From contig CANNCY010000002.1 of NCBI GenBank assembly GCA_947503335.1, positions 62,001-126,000 on the forward strand: 64,000 bases of DNA, in the 5' to 3' direction. The stretch is from an uncultured Pseudomonadales bacterium. GTDB lineage: Bacteria > Pseudomonadota > Gammaproteobacteria > Pseudomonadales > CANNCY01. Under the pieces are notes generated by a model. That model was given only the letters and a program-made list of their open reading frames with translations. It was not told where the DNA came from and made no database searches. Position numbers and translations under genes: made by a program. Below are positions 1 to 8,371 of this stretch, piece after piece. Within the stretch, counting starts at the first letter, position 1. Every line of letters starts with the position of its first letter.

Positions 1-96
1 CTTAGTGACCTCGGGGCGCTCTGTTCGCCACAGATAATCTAGTTCTTTTCGCAGCGCATCATAGCCTGCGCGTGTGATTAAGTTTGCTTTAGCCAT
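1..96 (-). CDS. greB: Transcription elongation factor GreB, N-terminal 32 residues (cut by window edge)
   Basis: The first 96 bases, read on the minus strand from the ATG at 96-94, encode 32 residues with no stop before the window edge. They contain YLWRTERPEVTK, close to the YLWREERPEVTK signature at the start of the GreB coiled coil. GreB enters the secondary channel of RNA polymerase and stimulates cleavage of backtracked transcripts. GreA normally lacks the YLW signature, so GreB is preferred. The gene is divergent from the DAHP synthase gene. The rest of the coiled coil and the C-terminal domain lie outside the window. Confidence 0.85.
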   Translation of the reverse strand, partial: MAKANLITRAGYDALRKELDYLWRTERPEVTK

Positions 97-148
97 GCAC
101 TCAGATTACTGATCGCAACCACCATAGCAACCCCGATTGGTAAAAGTG

Positions 149-178
149 CTGACGCCAACACCTAGGCGGTTCTATAAC
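149..178 (+). promoter_or_regulatory. Candidate sigma-70 promoter for the DAHP synthase gene
   Basis: CTGACG at 149-154 and TATAAC at 173-178 are separated by 18 bases and lie about 40 bases upstream of the DAHP synthase ATG. Four of six and five of six positions match the consensus. An AAGGATT ribosome-binding site follows just before the start. The promoter is predicted from sequence only. Confidence 0.45.
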
Positions 179-218
179 CCCTTGTTATGCTGATATTGAA
201 AGAGAATAAGGATTAACA

Positions 219-1544
219 ATGAGTCTATGGCATGCCCAGAGCTGGCGCGAAAAAACCGCGCTTCAACAGCCAACGTACCCAGATCAAAATAAGCTTGAAG
301 CGATCGAAGCCAAACTAAGCAATTTACCACCTCTAGTAATTGCCAACGAGATCGAGCAGCTTCGCAATCGCTTTGCAGATGTCGCTCAGGGTAATGGCTT
401 TTTATTACAGGGTGGCGATTGTGCAGAAAGCTTTGCTGGCTGTCGTGCGGGTCAAATCGAGTCAACCTTCAAAGTACTTCTGCAGATGGCAGTGGTTTTA
501 ACCCACGCCGCTAGCAAACCGGTTGTAAAAGTGGGTCGCATTGCAGGCCAATATGCAAAACCTCGTTCAAGTGACATTGAGACACAAAACGGTATCGCAC
601 TACCCAGCTATCGCGGCGATATCATCAACAGCTTTGAGTTTACCGAGCAAGCGCGAACGCCCGATCCAGAACGCATGCTAGAAGCTTATTACCTGGCGAC
701 AAGTACTCTTAATTTTGTACGCGCACAGGCTAGTCACGGTGGCGCCGATCTTTCGCAGGTTAGCAGCTGGAACCTAGACTTTGTGGCTAATAGCTCGTTA
801 GGCGAGCAATACGATCACATTGCCAATAAAGTACAGGATACACTGTCGTTTATGCACGCCTGCGGTGTTGATCTAAAACAAAGCAGCCTTAGCTCTGCCG
901 AACTTTATACGTCTCATGAAGCGCTATTACTAAACTATGAATCTGCATTAGCATTTGACTATCGAGATCAGCATTATGCAGGTAGCGGTCATATGCTTTG
1001 GATCGGTGACCGCACTCGCCAACCTGACGGCGCCCACGTCGAATTCTTGCGCGGAGTGCGCAATCCGATCGGGGTAAAAGTGGGGCCAACCACTAAAATT
1101 GATGACCTTCTGCAACTGTGCGAACTGCTAAACCCTAACAACGAGCCCGGTCGATTAAATCTGATTGCACGTATGGGCAATCAAAAAATTGGCGAGTTTT
1201 TGCCGCCACTAGTACATGCAATTTCAAGAGAAGGGCAAAACGTACTATGGAGTAGCGACCCGATGCACGGCAACACGTTGAAAAGCGACTCGGGATATAA
1301 AACCCGCCGCTTTAACGACATTTTGGGCGAGCTTAATCAGTTCTTTGACATTCATAAGTCAGAAGGCACTGTGGCCGGTGGTGTTCACTTTGAGATGACA
1401 GGGCAAAATGTAACCGAATGCACCGGCGGCGCGGTACAGATTACTGATCAAGATTTGGCAGACCGCTATCACACGCAGTGCGACCCAAGACTCAATGCAG
1501 ACCAGGTATTAGAGATGGCATTCTTAATCGCCGATAGTCTTTAG
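219..1544 (+). CDS. Class II 3-deoxy-7-phosphoheptulonate (DAHP) synthase
   Basis: This 441-residue cytoplasmic enzyme joins phosphoenolpyruvate and erythrose 4-phosphate in the first step of the shikimate pathway. It belongs to the plant/mycobacterial type (class II), not the short AroFGH class. Visible motifs are QGGDCAES near residues 64-71, with Cys68 as a likely metal ligand, [14 protein letters not shown] at about 104-117 for substrate binding, DPMHGNT, and [15 protein letters not shown] near the C-terminus. The start at 219 has an AAGGATTAAC ribosome-binding site. Its stop codon overlaps that of the convergent moaA by four bases. I see no fused chorismate mutase. Class II enzymes may be feedback-regulated, but this sequence does not show how. 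Confidence 0.93.
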   Translation: MSLWHAQSWREKTALQQPTYPDQNKLEAIEAKLSNLPPLVIANEIEQLRNRFADVAQGNGFLLQGGDCAESFAGCRAGQIESTFKVLLQMAVVLTHAASKPVVKVGRIAGQYAKPRSSDIETQNGIALPSYRGDIINSFEFTEQARTPDPERMLEAYYLATSTLNFVRAQASHGGADLSQVSSWNLDFVANSSLGEQYDHIANKVQDTLSFMHACGVDLKQSSLSSAELYTSHEALLLNYESALAFDYRDQHYAGSGHMLWIGDRTRQPDGAHVEFLRGVRNPIGVKVGPTTKIDDLLQLCELLNPNNEPGRLNLIARMGNQKIGEFLPPLVHAISREGQNVLWSSDPMHGNTLKSDSGYKTRRFNDILGELNQFFDIHKSEGTVAGGVHFEMTGQNVTECTGGAVQITDQDLADRYHTQCDPRLNADQVLEMAFLIADSL

Positions 1545-2539
1545 CCGCCTGTTTCGCTCATAAAGCGCACTACTTCAATATTATTGTCGATATCAAAGTG
1601 GTGCCGCTCTGGTTTCAATTGCATCGCTTGAATTACCGCCTCACGCAATTGCTGGTCACTTGCACCATCGCGCATCATCGCTCGCAAATCAATGGCATTA
1701 TCATTGCCTAAACACAGCAGTAACTTGCCCTCAACAGTAACGCGAACACGGTTGCAATCGCCGCAAAAGTTATGGCTCATGGGCGAGATGAAACCTACTC
1801 TAGTGCCTGAGCTAGTTTGCCAGTAACGGGCAGGGCCACCTGTGTCGATATTTGAGCTGCGCAGTTCTTCGTGTTGCGATAAGTATGCGCGTAGACGTTC
1901 TGACATCACGTAGTCATGTTGACGCTTAGAGCCCTTTTGCTGAAGAGGCATTTCTTCGATAAATGCGATATCAATACCCTTAGATATTGCGAAATACATC
2001 AAATCTAAACAATCATCTAAATTATCGTCAGGCATTACCACTGAGTTCAAGCGAACACGCTCAAACCCCTGCTCGCATGCAGCGTCTATACCCTTAAGTA
2101 CCTGAGTGAGCGAACCAACCCGTGTCACTTGATTAAAACGATCATGATCGAGGGTGTCTAAACTGATGTTGAGTGCGGTAACACCTGCCTGCTTCAAGAC
2201 TAACGCCCTGCTGGCAAGCTGCGTACCATTAGTTGTAATCGCCAATTGGTTGATTCCGGCTAGTTTGCCGATATCGCGTAACAGACCATCTACACCCTTT
2301 CTTATCAAGGGTTCACCGCCCGTGACCCTTATTTTCGACACCCCAAGGCCTTCAAAAACTGCAGCAACACGATACAGCTCTTCTAAACTAAGAACCTGAT
2401 CTCGGGGCAAGAACGTCATCTTCTCGCTCATACAGTACTGGCAACGTAAGTCGCAGCGATCAGTAACCGATAAACGCAAATACGACACCGATCGACCAAA
2501 CGGGTCAATTAATCGAGAGTTTGCGGTTAAATCGGTCAT
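1541..2539 (-). CDS. moaA: GTP 3',8-cyclase MoaA (molybdenum cofactor biosynthesis)
   Basis: This 332-residue radical SAM enzyme converts GTP to 3',8-cyclo-7,8-dihydro-GTP, the first step of molybdopterin synthesis. The N-terminal iron-sulfur motif CX3CX2C is at Cys29, Cys33 and Cys36, inside [12 protein letters not shown] second cluster is formed by Cys259, Cys262 and Cys276 in the region around [10 protein letters not shown] and LLLCLG. The chain ends in Gly-Gly, as needed for catalysis in MoaA. Length is normal for the family. No moaC, moaD or moaE lies nearby, so the pathway is dispersed. The gene is convergent with the DAHP synthase gene and shares four bases with it (TTAG, one stop on each strand). 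Confidence 0.96.
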   Translation of the reverse strand: MTDLTANSRLIDPFGRSVSYLRLSVTDRCDLRCQYCMSEKMTFLPRDQVLSLEELYRVAAVFEGLGVSKIRVTGGEPLIRKGVDGLLRDIGKLAGINQLAITTNGTQLASRALVLKQAGVTALNISLDTLDHDRFNQVTRVGSLTQVLKGIDAACEQGFERVRLNSVVMPDDNLDDCLDLMYFAISKGIDIAFIEEMPLQQKGSKRQHDYVMSERLRAYLSQHEELRSSNIDTGGPARYWQTSSGTRVGFISPMSHNFCGDCNRVRVTVEGKLLLCLGNDNAIDLRAMMRDGASDQQLREAVIQAMQLKPERHHFDIDNNIEVVRFMSETGG

Positions 2540-2650
2540 AAATGCTTAATCCGAGGTTAGAAAGTGGGTTCAGGGTGTAAAGTTTACCCCAATTTACAGT
2601 CTCTTGCTGTGGTAAACTGATCGTTTAAATATGTCTGATTGAACTAATCG

Positions 2651-4357
2651 ATGAGTATCAAATCTTTACTAAATGATCGCGTACAGGCTGCCATGGTTGC
2701 AGCAGGTATCCCTGCAGAATGCCCAGCAGTTATCGCCGCTAGCAAAAATCCTCAATTTGGCGACTTTCAAGCCAATGGTGCAATGGGTGCCGCTAAGCGA
2801 CTAAAAACAAACCCTCGCGAACTAGCCACTAAGATAATAGAGCATCTTAACCTTGAAGGTATCGCTAGCAACGCCGAGATTGCTGGCCCAGGCTTTATCA
2901 ACATCACGTTAGACAACGCCTTTATTGCCTCTCAGATTCATGCCAACTTAGATACTGACGAGCAAGCCCAAACCATCGTGATCGATTATTCATCACCAAA
3001 CCTTGCGAAAGAAATGCATGTGGGCCACTTGCGATCAACCATTATCGGTGACTCGCTAGCACGCGTTTTAGAAAAGCTAGGTCATACAGTTATTCGACAA
3101 AATCACATGGGTGACTGGGGCACGCAGTTCGGTATGCTAATTGCCCACCTAGAAGAGCAACTCGGCGACGATGACAGCCCTGTCGAATTGGCAGATCTTG
3201 AAACCTTTTACCGTGAAGCAAAGCAACGATTCGACGCCGAACCAGCTTTCGCCGACAAAGCGCGTGATTATGTTGTAAAGCTGCAGGGTGGCGATGCCCA
3301 CTGCAAAGCACTTTGGGAGCGCTTCATTGATATCTCTATCTCGCACAGTGAAGAGGTATACGATGCACTAAACGTTACCCTAACCCGCGACGATGTCTAC
3401 CCCGAAAGCGCCTATAACGACGCACTACCCGGTGTAATTGCTAACCTGCAAGAGCAAGGCTTAGCAGTAGAAGACCAGGGTGCTCAGGTAGTTTTCTTAG
3501 ACGAGCTAGCCGACAAAAATGGCAAGCCGCGTGCCGTCATCGTGCAAAAGAGTGGCGGTGGCTTTAACTACGCAACCACCGACTTGGCAGCGATGACCTA
3601 CCGAAGCCAAGACCTGCAAGCCGATCGTGTACTGTACTTTATCGATTTTCGTCAAAGCCAACACATGCAAGAAGTGTTTACCATTGGCCGAAAAGCAGCG
3701 TTTGTTCGTGACGAAACTAGCCTTGAGCATCACGCCTTTGGCACCATGATGGGCCAAGATGGCAAGCCCTTTAAAACCCGCGCGGGCGGCACCGTAAAAC
3801 TAGCCGACCTGTTAGTTGAGGCTGTAGAGCGTGCTGACAAGCTAGTGTCTGAAAAATCGCCCCATCTGTCGAATGATGAGCGAGCAGAGGTAGCCCGCAA
3901 AGTAGGTATTGGTAGTGTAAAGTATGCCGACCTATCTAAAACACGCACTAATGACTACATCTTTAACTGGGATTCAATGCTCAGCTTTGAGGGCAACACG
4001 GCCCCATACCTACAATATGCGTATACGCGTATTCAAAGTATGGCAGCTAAAGCTAATTTTGAACCCGCAGACAGTATTTCAATTGAAGCCCCTCAAGAAC
4101 GCGCTTTAGGCTTAAAACTTAGTCAGTTCAACGAAGTGGTACAGCAGGTAGCCGAAGATGCTTACCCGCATACGCTATGTAACTACCTGTATGAGTTGTC
4201 TAGCGACTTTATGAGCTTTTACGAACATTGCCCCATTCTTAAAGAAGGTGTTGACCAACAGGTCGCGGCTAGCCGTTTAGCGTTAGCGTTAGTCACAGCC
4301 GAGACCCTGAAGACTGGTTTAGACCTGCTTGGTATCGAAACAATGGAGAGAATGTAG
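2651..4357 (+). CDS. argS: Arginyl-tRNA synthetase
   Basis: This 568-residue class I aminoacyl-tRNA synthetase charges tRNA-Arg in the cytoplasm. An N-terminal Add1-type domain precedes the catalytic core. The ATP-binding HIGH signature appears as HVGHLRST, after [10 protein letters not shown]. The second signature is the degenerate [10 protein letters not shown] rather than KMSKS, as is normal in many ArgRS enzymes. The C-terminal helical anticodon-binding domain ends in GIETMERM, close to the canonical C-terminus. Length is close to the E. coli enzyme. The gene stands alone, convergent with a TetR gene 11 bases downstream, and its probable terminator lies inside that neighbour. Confidence 0.97.
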   Translation: MSIKSLLNDRVQAAMVAAGIPAECPAVIAASKNPQFGDFQANGAMGAAKRLKTNPRELATKIIEHLNLEGIASNAEIAGPGFINITLDNAFIASQIHANLDTDEQAQTIVIDYSSPNLAKEMHVGHLRSTIIGDSLARVLEKLGHTVIRQNHMGDWGTQFGMLIAHLEEQLGDDDSPVELADLETFYREAKQRFDAEPAFADKARDYVVKLQGGDAHCKALWERFIDISISHSEEVYDALNVTLTRDDVYPESAYNDALPGVIANLQEQGLAVEDQGAQVVFLDELADKNGKPRAVIVQKSGGGFNYATTDLAAMTYRSQDLQADRVLYFIDFRQSQHMQEVFTIGRKAAFVRDETSLEHHAFGTMMGQDGKPFKTRAGGTVKLADLLVEAVERADKLVSEKSPHLSNDERAEVARKVGIGSVKYADLSKTRTNDYIFNWDSMLSFEGNTAPYLQYAYTRIQSMAAKANFEPADSISIEAPQERALGLKLSQFNEVVQQVAEDAYPHTLCNYLYELSSDFMSFYEHCPILKEGVDQQVAASRLALALVTAETLKTGLDLLGIETMERM

Positions 4358-4368
4358 TCAGAGAGTGA

Positions 4369-5007
4369 CTACGCGCTAGGCAATACGCCTTTTAAGCCGT
4401 CTTTAACCGGCAGCTTACTTGACATAAAGTAAGAGAAATAACCGATCTGGTGTTGAATGATGTCATCAATAGCCCGATCGGTTATTTTTTTATCTCGCGA
4501 ATAATAATGCACCCACAATGGCCAGCTAACGGTAACCATTCGCTCGAACACCTCTCGCGCTTCGGCAGGTAGCTGAAATCGTTTCAATAAAGCAAAGAAC
4601 ACCAGCTCGGCTAAAAATCCTACAACACTGAAATCAGTTGATGATTTCTCAAACACAACAGTCAGTGCACAGGGGCTTAACAGTATCTCGGCGTCAAGGT
4701 TGTTTGAATTAAAGTGAGATTGTAGTGCTTTAGATCGATGGGCCACCAACTTACCCACAGTGACATCTCGATCGAATGGATACATTTGATCACCGTCTAT
4801 CGCTAGCTGAAGCCGTTGTGCCAACAGGCGTTGTAATACCGCAGAGAGTGATTCGAAGTGACGATAGCAATTACTAAGTTGTAACCCCGCCTTTTCAGCA
4901 ACCTGACGGTAACTGAACTGGCAGCAGCCTTGCTCTAAGCTGAGCTGATGTGCGGCATCAATAAGCTGCTGCTGTTTTGAAGTAACTAAAAATGCAGAAG
5001 TGACCAC
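4369..5007 (-). CDS. TetR/AcrR family transcriptional regulator
   Basis: The 212 residues begin with a TetR-type helix-turn-helix. After an initial helix (KQQQLIDAAHQLSLEQG) come YRQVAEKAGLQLSNCYRHF, the turn and recognition helix, at about residues 38-56. The ligand-binding half is not recognisable, so the inducer is unknown. The start appears to be GTG at 5007. The gene is the last of a minus-strand set (DUF2884, TetR, TetR), 35 bases after the preceding TetR gene. The two regulators share the SNCYRHF/SSCYHFY pattern and may be old paralogues. Its 3' end contains a plus-strand hairpin that probably terminates argS. Confidence 0.85.
   Translation of the reverse strand: MVTSAFLVTSKQQQLIDAAHQLSLEQGCCQFSYRQVAEKAGLQLSNCYRHFESLSAVLQRLLAQRLQLAIDGDQMYPFDRDVTVGKLVAHRSKALQSHFNSNNLDAEILLSPCALTVVFEKSSTDFSVVGFLAELVFFALLKRFQLPAEAREVFERMVTVSWPLWVHYYSRDKKITDRAIDDIIQHQIGYFSYFMSSKLPVKDGLKGVLPSA
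4437..4491 (+). terminator. Probable argS rho-independent terminator embedded in the tetR 3' coding region
   Basis: An 11-base perfect inverted repeat, AATAACCGATC at 4437-4447 and GATCGGTTATT at 4476-4486, is followed by a T run to 4491. The 28-base spacer can itself form a minor stem. It lies about 80 bases past the argS stop, in the correct orientation for argS. Confidence 0.6.
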
Positions 5008-5042
5008 GTCCGTATAGTTCTCTGATTTTAGAAAGCTTGATA

Positions 5043-5711
5043 CTAAACTGCCGTAGCCTCATATTCAATAGCTGTCACATCAACACTACTATCCTTTAGC
5101 TCAAAAACAGACGCAACATTCGACTGTAAGTAGCTGGCCACTGCATCAACAGCCATCTTAGTTACATCTGCCTTAAATACACCAGGGCGCACGTAGGCCT
5201 CACGCATCATCGTACTCCAGATTAACAAAGCGTGACGAAGTGACCAGCGCAGATCAGTGTATTCTGGCACCTGGTACAAGACTTCAATACGCTCGGCAAT
5301 CTGATCAACAATCGTATCTACATTGATAAAATTGGCCTCGTATCCTCGACCCACTGTTACCGTAGCAAAAGCCAAAACTGATGCCCCTGCATTATCTTCA
5401 AAGCTTGTTTGAGCCTGTTCTAACACTTTCTGAACCATCTCAATCCACCTGATCGATGCTGGCGCTTGAGCAAGTTCATCTAATAACCCAGCCCAGATTG
5501 GCGATATTTTTTCTACCGCCACTGCCGCTAGCAGATCATCTTTGCAACCGTAAAAGTGATAACAAGAACTAAGCGGGATCTGCGCTCGCTTAGCAATTTC
5601 GGGATATCCAAACTCGTCGTTCCCTTTATCCCTAAGCATCTTGTATGCACTTTCGACTAACAATTGTCGACGACGTTCTCCACGCTTTTGTGGTGGGCGC
5701 TTTCGCTCCAT
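5043..5711 (-). CDS. TetR/AcrR family transcriptional regulator
   Basis: This 222-residue protein has an Arg/Lys-rich start (KRGERRRQLLVESAYKML) leading into a TetR helix-turn-helix, with YPEIAKRAQIPLSSCYHFYG at about residues 36-55. The C-terminal domain is helical and not recognisable, so the ligand is unknown. Its ATG lies two bases after the DUF2884 stop, and its ribosome-binding site (GAGGAG) is inside the end of that gene, so the two are probably translationally coupled. A second TetR gene follows 35 bases later. A periplasmic DUF2884 protein co-transcribed with two TetR regulators is an uncommon arrangement in my knowledge. Confidence 0.87.
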   Translation of the reverse strand: MERKRPPQKRGERRRQLLVESAYKMLRDKGNDEFGYPEIAKRAQIPLSSCYHFYGCKDDLLAAVAVEKISPIWAGLLDELAQAPASIRWIEMVQKVLEQAQTSFEDNAGASVLAFATVTVGRGYEANFINVDTIVDQIAERIEVLYQVPEYTDLRWSLRHALLIWSTMMREAYVRPGVFKADVTKMAVDAVASYLQSNVASVFELKDSSVDVTAIEYEATAV

Positions 5712-5713
5712 GA

Positions 5714-6496
5714 TTAACGCTCCTCTAATAAGGGTAGATCTGACAAGTCATTCACAGACTTACGCATCAGCATTTCATTGTCTGAGATCTGCTTAATGCT
5801 ATCGCAAAGCTGCAAAGCACTATCTTCTATCTGTTCTGCACGTGCCTCTACAAGCGCTTCTACCTGCTCTGCTTTCGCTTCGATACTATCGCCAGATGTA
5901 AACGCTGCGGTCAACGCACCCAGCGCAATCTTGCCTGCGTATTTCTCAGCGATCGCTTCAACTTCGCGCTCAAATTCTGGGCCAAAAGCGTCTTCGCCAA
6001 TGATCGTGAAACTATCTGGCCCCATCGTCCAACTATCTTCTTTAGCTTGAAGTTGATGCTCTAGACGTTCTTTACCTAGATTCATGGCATGCTTAAGGTC
6101 GCGCTCGAACTCATCGTTGTTCATTCCGAACATGTTCATCGTTGCCGAAAGGCTCACGAATGCAATTTCCATGGCCTCTAGCGCGATGTCCATTATTTCG
6201 ATAGGTAGCGATTCTAGCTCGTCTTTAAAGCGAAGGTTGGTGCGACGCTCAATTCTACTTTGCTCGACAGCCTCACCATTCATATACAAGACACCATCAT
6301 CTGAAATCTTATATAACATCTCGCCTTGATCTAATACCGCAAGATAACCGGGCTTTGATTTAACAGTGTAATTAAGCTCAAAGTCGCATTGTTCTTCACC
6401 ATGAACACTTACGCCCATGGCGTTTGCGCCAGTGCTAAAAGCGGCCGCAGAAGAAATAGCGGCGGCTAGGGCAAATTGTTTCATCGTTGCTTTCAT
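5714..6496 (-). CDS. DUF2884 (YggN-like) periplasmic protein
   Basis: The 260-residue product starts at the ATG at 6496, which follows a GAG-type ribosome-binding site. A TTG twelve bases upstream is less likely. A signal peptide (KATMKQFALAAAISSAAAF, cleavage near GANA) precedes a mature domain of the DUF2884 type. That domain has an early Cys in EEQCDF, an ISDDGVLYMNGEAV strand pair, long amphipathic Glu-rich helices, and a late Cys in LQLCDSI. The two mature Cys could form a disulfide. The function of the family is unknown; members are periplasmic. The family call rests on overall resemblance to YggN, so it is moderate. Confidence 0.7.
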   Translation of the reverse strand: MKATMKQFALAAAISSAAAFSTGANAMGVSVHGEEQCDFELNYTVKSKPGYLAVLDQGEMLYKISDDGVLYMNGEAVEQSRIERRTNLRFKDELESLPIEIMDIALEAMEIAFVSLSATMNMFGMNNDEFERDLKHAMNLGKERLEHQLQAKEDSWTMGPDSFTIIGEDAFGPEFEREVEAIAEKYAGKIALGALTAAFTSGDSIEAKAEQVEALVEARAEQIEDSALQLCDSIKQISDNEMLMRKSVNDLSDLPLLEER

Positions 6497-6596
6497 TGAT
6501 ATTCTCAACCCAAAAAGTTTCTACAGGCTTAGGCTAACTTCATCGGCTGCACAATGTTAGTGGGCGAGCGGTTAATTGCGATAACCTGCGGCCATC

Positions 6597-7910
6597 TTAC
6601 GACAAACCGAGCAAATTCGATTTACGCCTGCCTAATAGCCACCATTGTGCTAGACCTCTAACCAAGTTGAACAGCACTAGGGTTAACAACAGGTGATGAT
6701 TTGAAGCAACAAATATTTGACCTGCGGCAAATAGAATCACGGCGTAAAACATCGACTGCAGCATAATTTCGGTTCGACCCAACCCCAAGCACACCCCGTC
6801 ATACCAATAGCTAGCGAAGCTTGCGATAGGTAATATCAATATCCAGAAATAATACTCGTTCACAGTTTGCTGCAGTGCTTCGATCGATGTAAGCCCGGTC
6901 ACGATCGCATTTTGCCCAAGATAGAATACGACGCTAAACGCTATAGCCATCAGCCCGCTCCAATACCCGGTTTGCACGATAGCTAAGTCTCTTAACCATT
7001 TACGCTTATAGCGAGCATAGCGACCCACCATGGCTTCTGCAGCATTGGCAACACCATCTAACCCATAGGCAGCGACTGCCAAGAGCTGCAAAATGATAGC
7101 GTTTGCCGCCAGTGCCAGCTCGCCAAACCTTGCACCTACCGCGGTGATATAAGCGAACACCGCCAAAATAAGCAGGGTGCGAATGAACAAACGACTATTC
7201 ACCCTAAACAGCTCAGCCCAACGCTCGCCCGCCTTTACAAGTGGCGCTGTGACAATACTTAATGGCGAGACCCTATGTCTCTTTGCGACGGCCCACATAC
7301 AGATAACAAAAGCGACACTGTCTGCGGTAACTGTCGCCAACGCTGCGCCGGCAACTCCCCAACCCAGACCTAACACCCACCATATATCGAGCACAATATT
7401 GATGCTGTTACTAGTAATCAGCACCACCATAGGCGTACGACTGTCGTGTCGGCCAATAAACCACCCAAGTAACGAGTAATTCATCAATACCAATGGAATA
7501 CTCAATGACCGAACAGCTAAGTACTGCCAAGCCTGAGTAGATACCTCTGCCGATGCACCATACAGTGAAAGTAGGCTCGGCCCGAATAGTGCAAAAAGAG
7601 CTACCAAAGGAATAGCGATAACCGCCGACAGGCGCACAGTATCGGTTAACAAAATAGAGTGCTCATTGCGACTAGAACGAGCAACGACGCTGGTTGTACC
7701 CATGCGTAGAAAGCCAAAGATCCAGACAATAGACACGAATAAATTCGACGCTAGGGCCACGCCGGCCAACGCGCTAGCTTGATCTAGATGGCCTAGTACG
7801 AAGGTATCTGTTAGTGCCAGCAATGGCACGCACAGATTTGAAAGCATCATCGGCCAACTAAGGCGCCAAATTCGCCCATTAATCAATTTGGATATATTCG
7901 TTTTAGCCAT
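6597..7910 (-). CDS. MATE family multidrug exporter, DinF-like
   Basis: The 437 residues contain about twelve membrane helices arranged as two MATE repeats. The N-terminal segment (RLSWPMMLSNLCVPLLALTD, followed by TFVLGHLD) and the FLRMGTTSVVARS motif resemble the DinF branch. It is predicted to exchange cations for drugs or other organic solutes at the inner membrane; the substrate cannot be told. It starts with ATG at 7910, only five bases from the TTG start of a divergent SMI1/KNR4-like gene. The DUF2884-TetR set lies 100 bases downstream on the same strand, so partial co-transcription is possible. A second, NorM-like MATE gene lies at 29946. Confidence 0.9.
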   Translation of the reverse strand: MAKTNISKLINGRIWRLSWPMMLSNLCVPLLALTDTFVLGHLDQASALAGVALASNLFVSIVWIFGFLRMGTTSVVARSSRNEHSILLTDTVRLSAVIAIPLVALFALFGPSLLSLYGASAEVSTQAWQYLAVRSLSIPLVLMNYSLLGWFIGRHDSRTPMVVLITSNSINIVLDIWWVLGLGWGVAGAALATVTADSVAFVICMWAVAKRHRVSPLSIVTAPLVKAGERWAELFRVNSRLFIRTLLILAVFAYITAVGARFGELALAANAIILQLLAVAAYGLDGVANAAEAMVGRYARYKRKWLRDLAIVQTGYWSGLMAIAFSVVFYLGQNAIVTGLTSIEALQQTVNEYYFWILILPIASFASYWYDGVCLGLGRTEIMLQSMFYAVILFAAGQIFVASNHHLLLTLVLFNLVRGLAQWWLLGRRKSNLLGLS

Positions 7911-7915
7911 TACAC

Positions 7916-8368
7916 TTGCTCAATCATTACTGGTTAAGTGTACCGTTCACCGTGCAAGATATCGCTGATTATTTAATTGAAAACCGTGTGCAAACTGCAT
8001 GGCCATTAGAGTTACCCGACGAAGACCAACTGGTAGAGGTAGAAGAAGAGCTACTAATGCCGATTCCTCGCGAGTTTAGACGCTACCTTTTAGAATATAG
8101 CGACACCATCTATGGCTCGCTAGAACCTGTCACCGCTTCAGATGAACACAGTCATACCTACATCGTAGACGCTACCGCCGAATGCTGGGAATCAGGCATG
8201 CCCAGAACCCATCTGTGCATTTGCAAAACAGAAGAAGGCGCGTGGGCTATCGACCAAGAAGGCAGCATCGGATGGTGGGCACAAGATACCGACGAAGTAA
8301 CCGAAGAGCCTAGTTACGAATCTTGGTGGCATTGGGTACGTGATGTATGGCTAGACGGCGCCCTATAA
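7916..8368 (+). CDS. SMI1/KNR4-like domain protein
   Basis: The 150-residue acidic cytoplasmic protein has the SMI1/KNR4 hallmark, a short helix followed by LPDEDQLVEVEEEL and PIPREFRRYLLEYSD. A Trp-rich C-terminal half follows (GSIGWWAQDTD, SYESWWHWVRDVWL). This fold occurs in immunity proteins of contact-dependent toxins, but also in housekeeping single-gene forms found in many gammaproteobacteria. No toxin gene is adjacent, so I favour the housekeeping type. The start is uncertain: TTG at 7916, just outside the divergent MATE gene, or GTG at 7952. Neither has a strong ribosome-binding site. It is convergent with tamB. Confidence 0.75.
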   Translation: MLNHYWLSVPFTVQDIADYLIENRVQTAWPLELPDEDQLVEVEEELLMPIPREFRRYLLEYSDTIYGSLEPVTASDEHSHTYIVDATAECWESGMPRTHLCICKTEEGAWAIDQEGSIGWWAQDTDEVTEEPSYESWWHWVRDVWLDGAL

Positions 8369-8371
8369 CCG

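Noticed and set aside
7916-8368. SMI1/KNR4 gene as immunity protein of a toxin system
   Set aside because: No toxin, Rhs, CdiA or secretion gene is adjacent; its neighbours are housekeeping genes.
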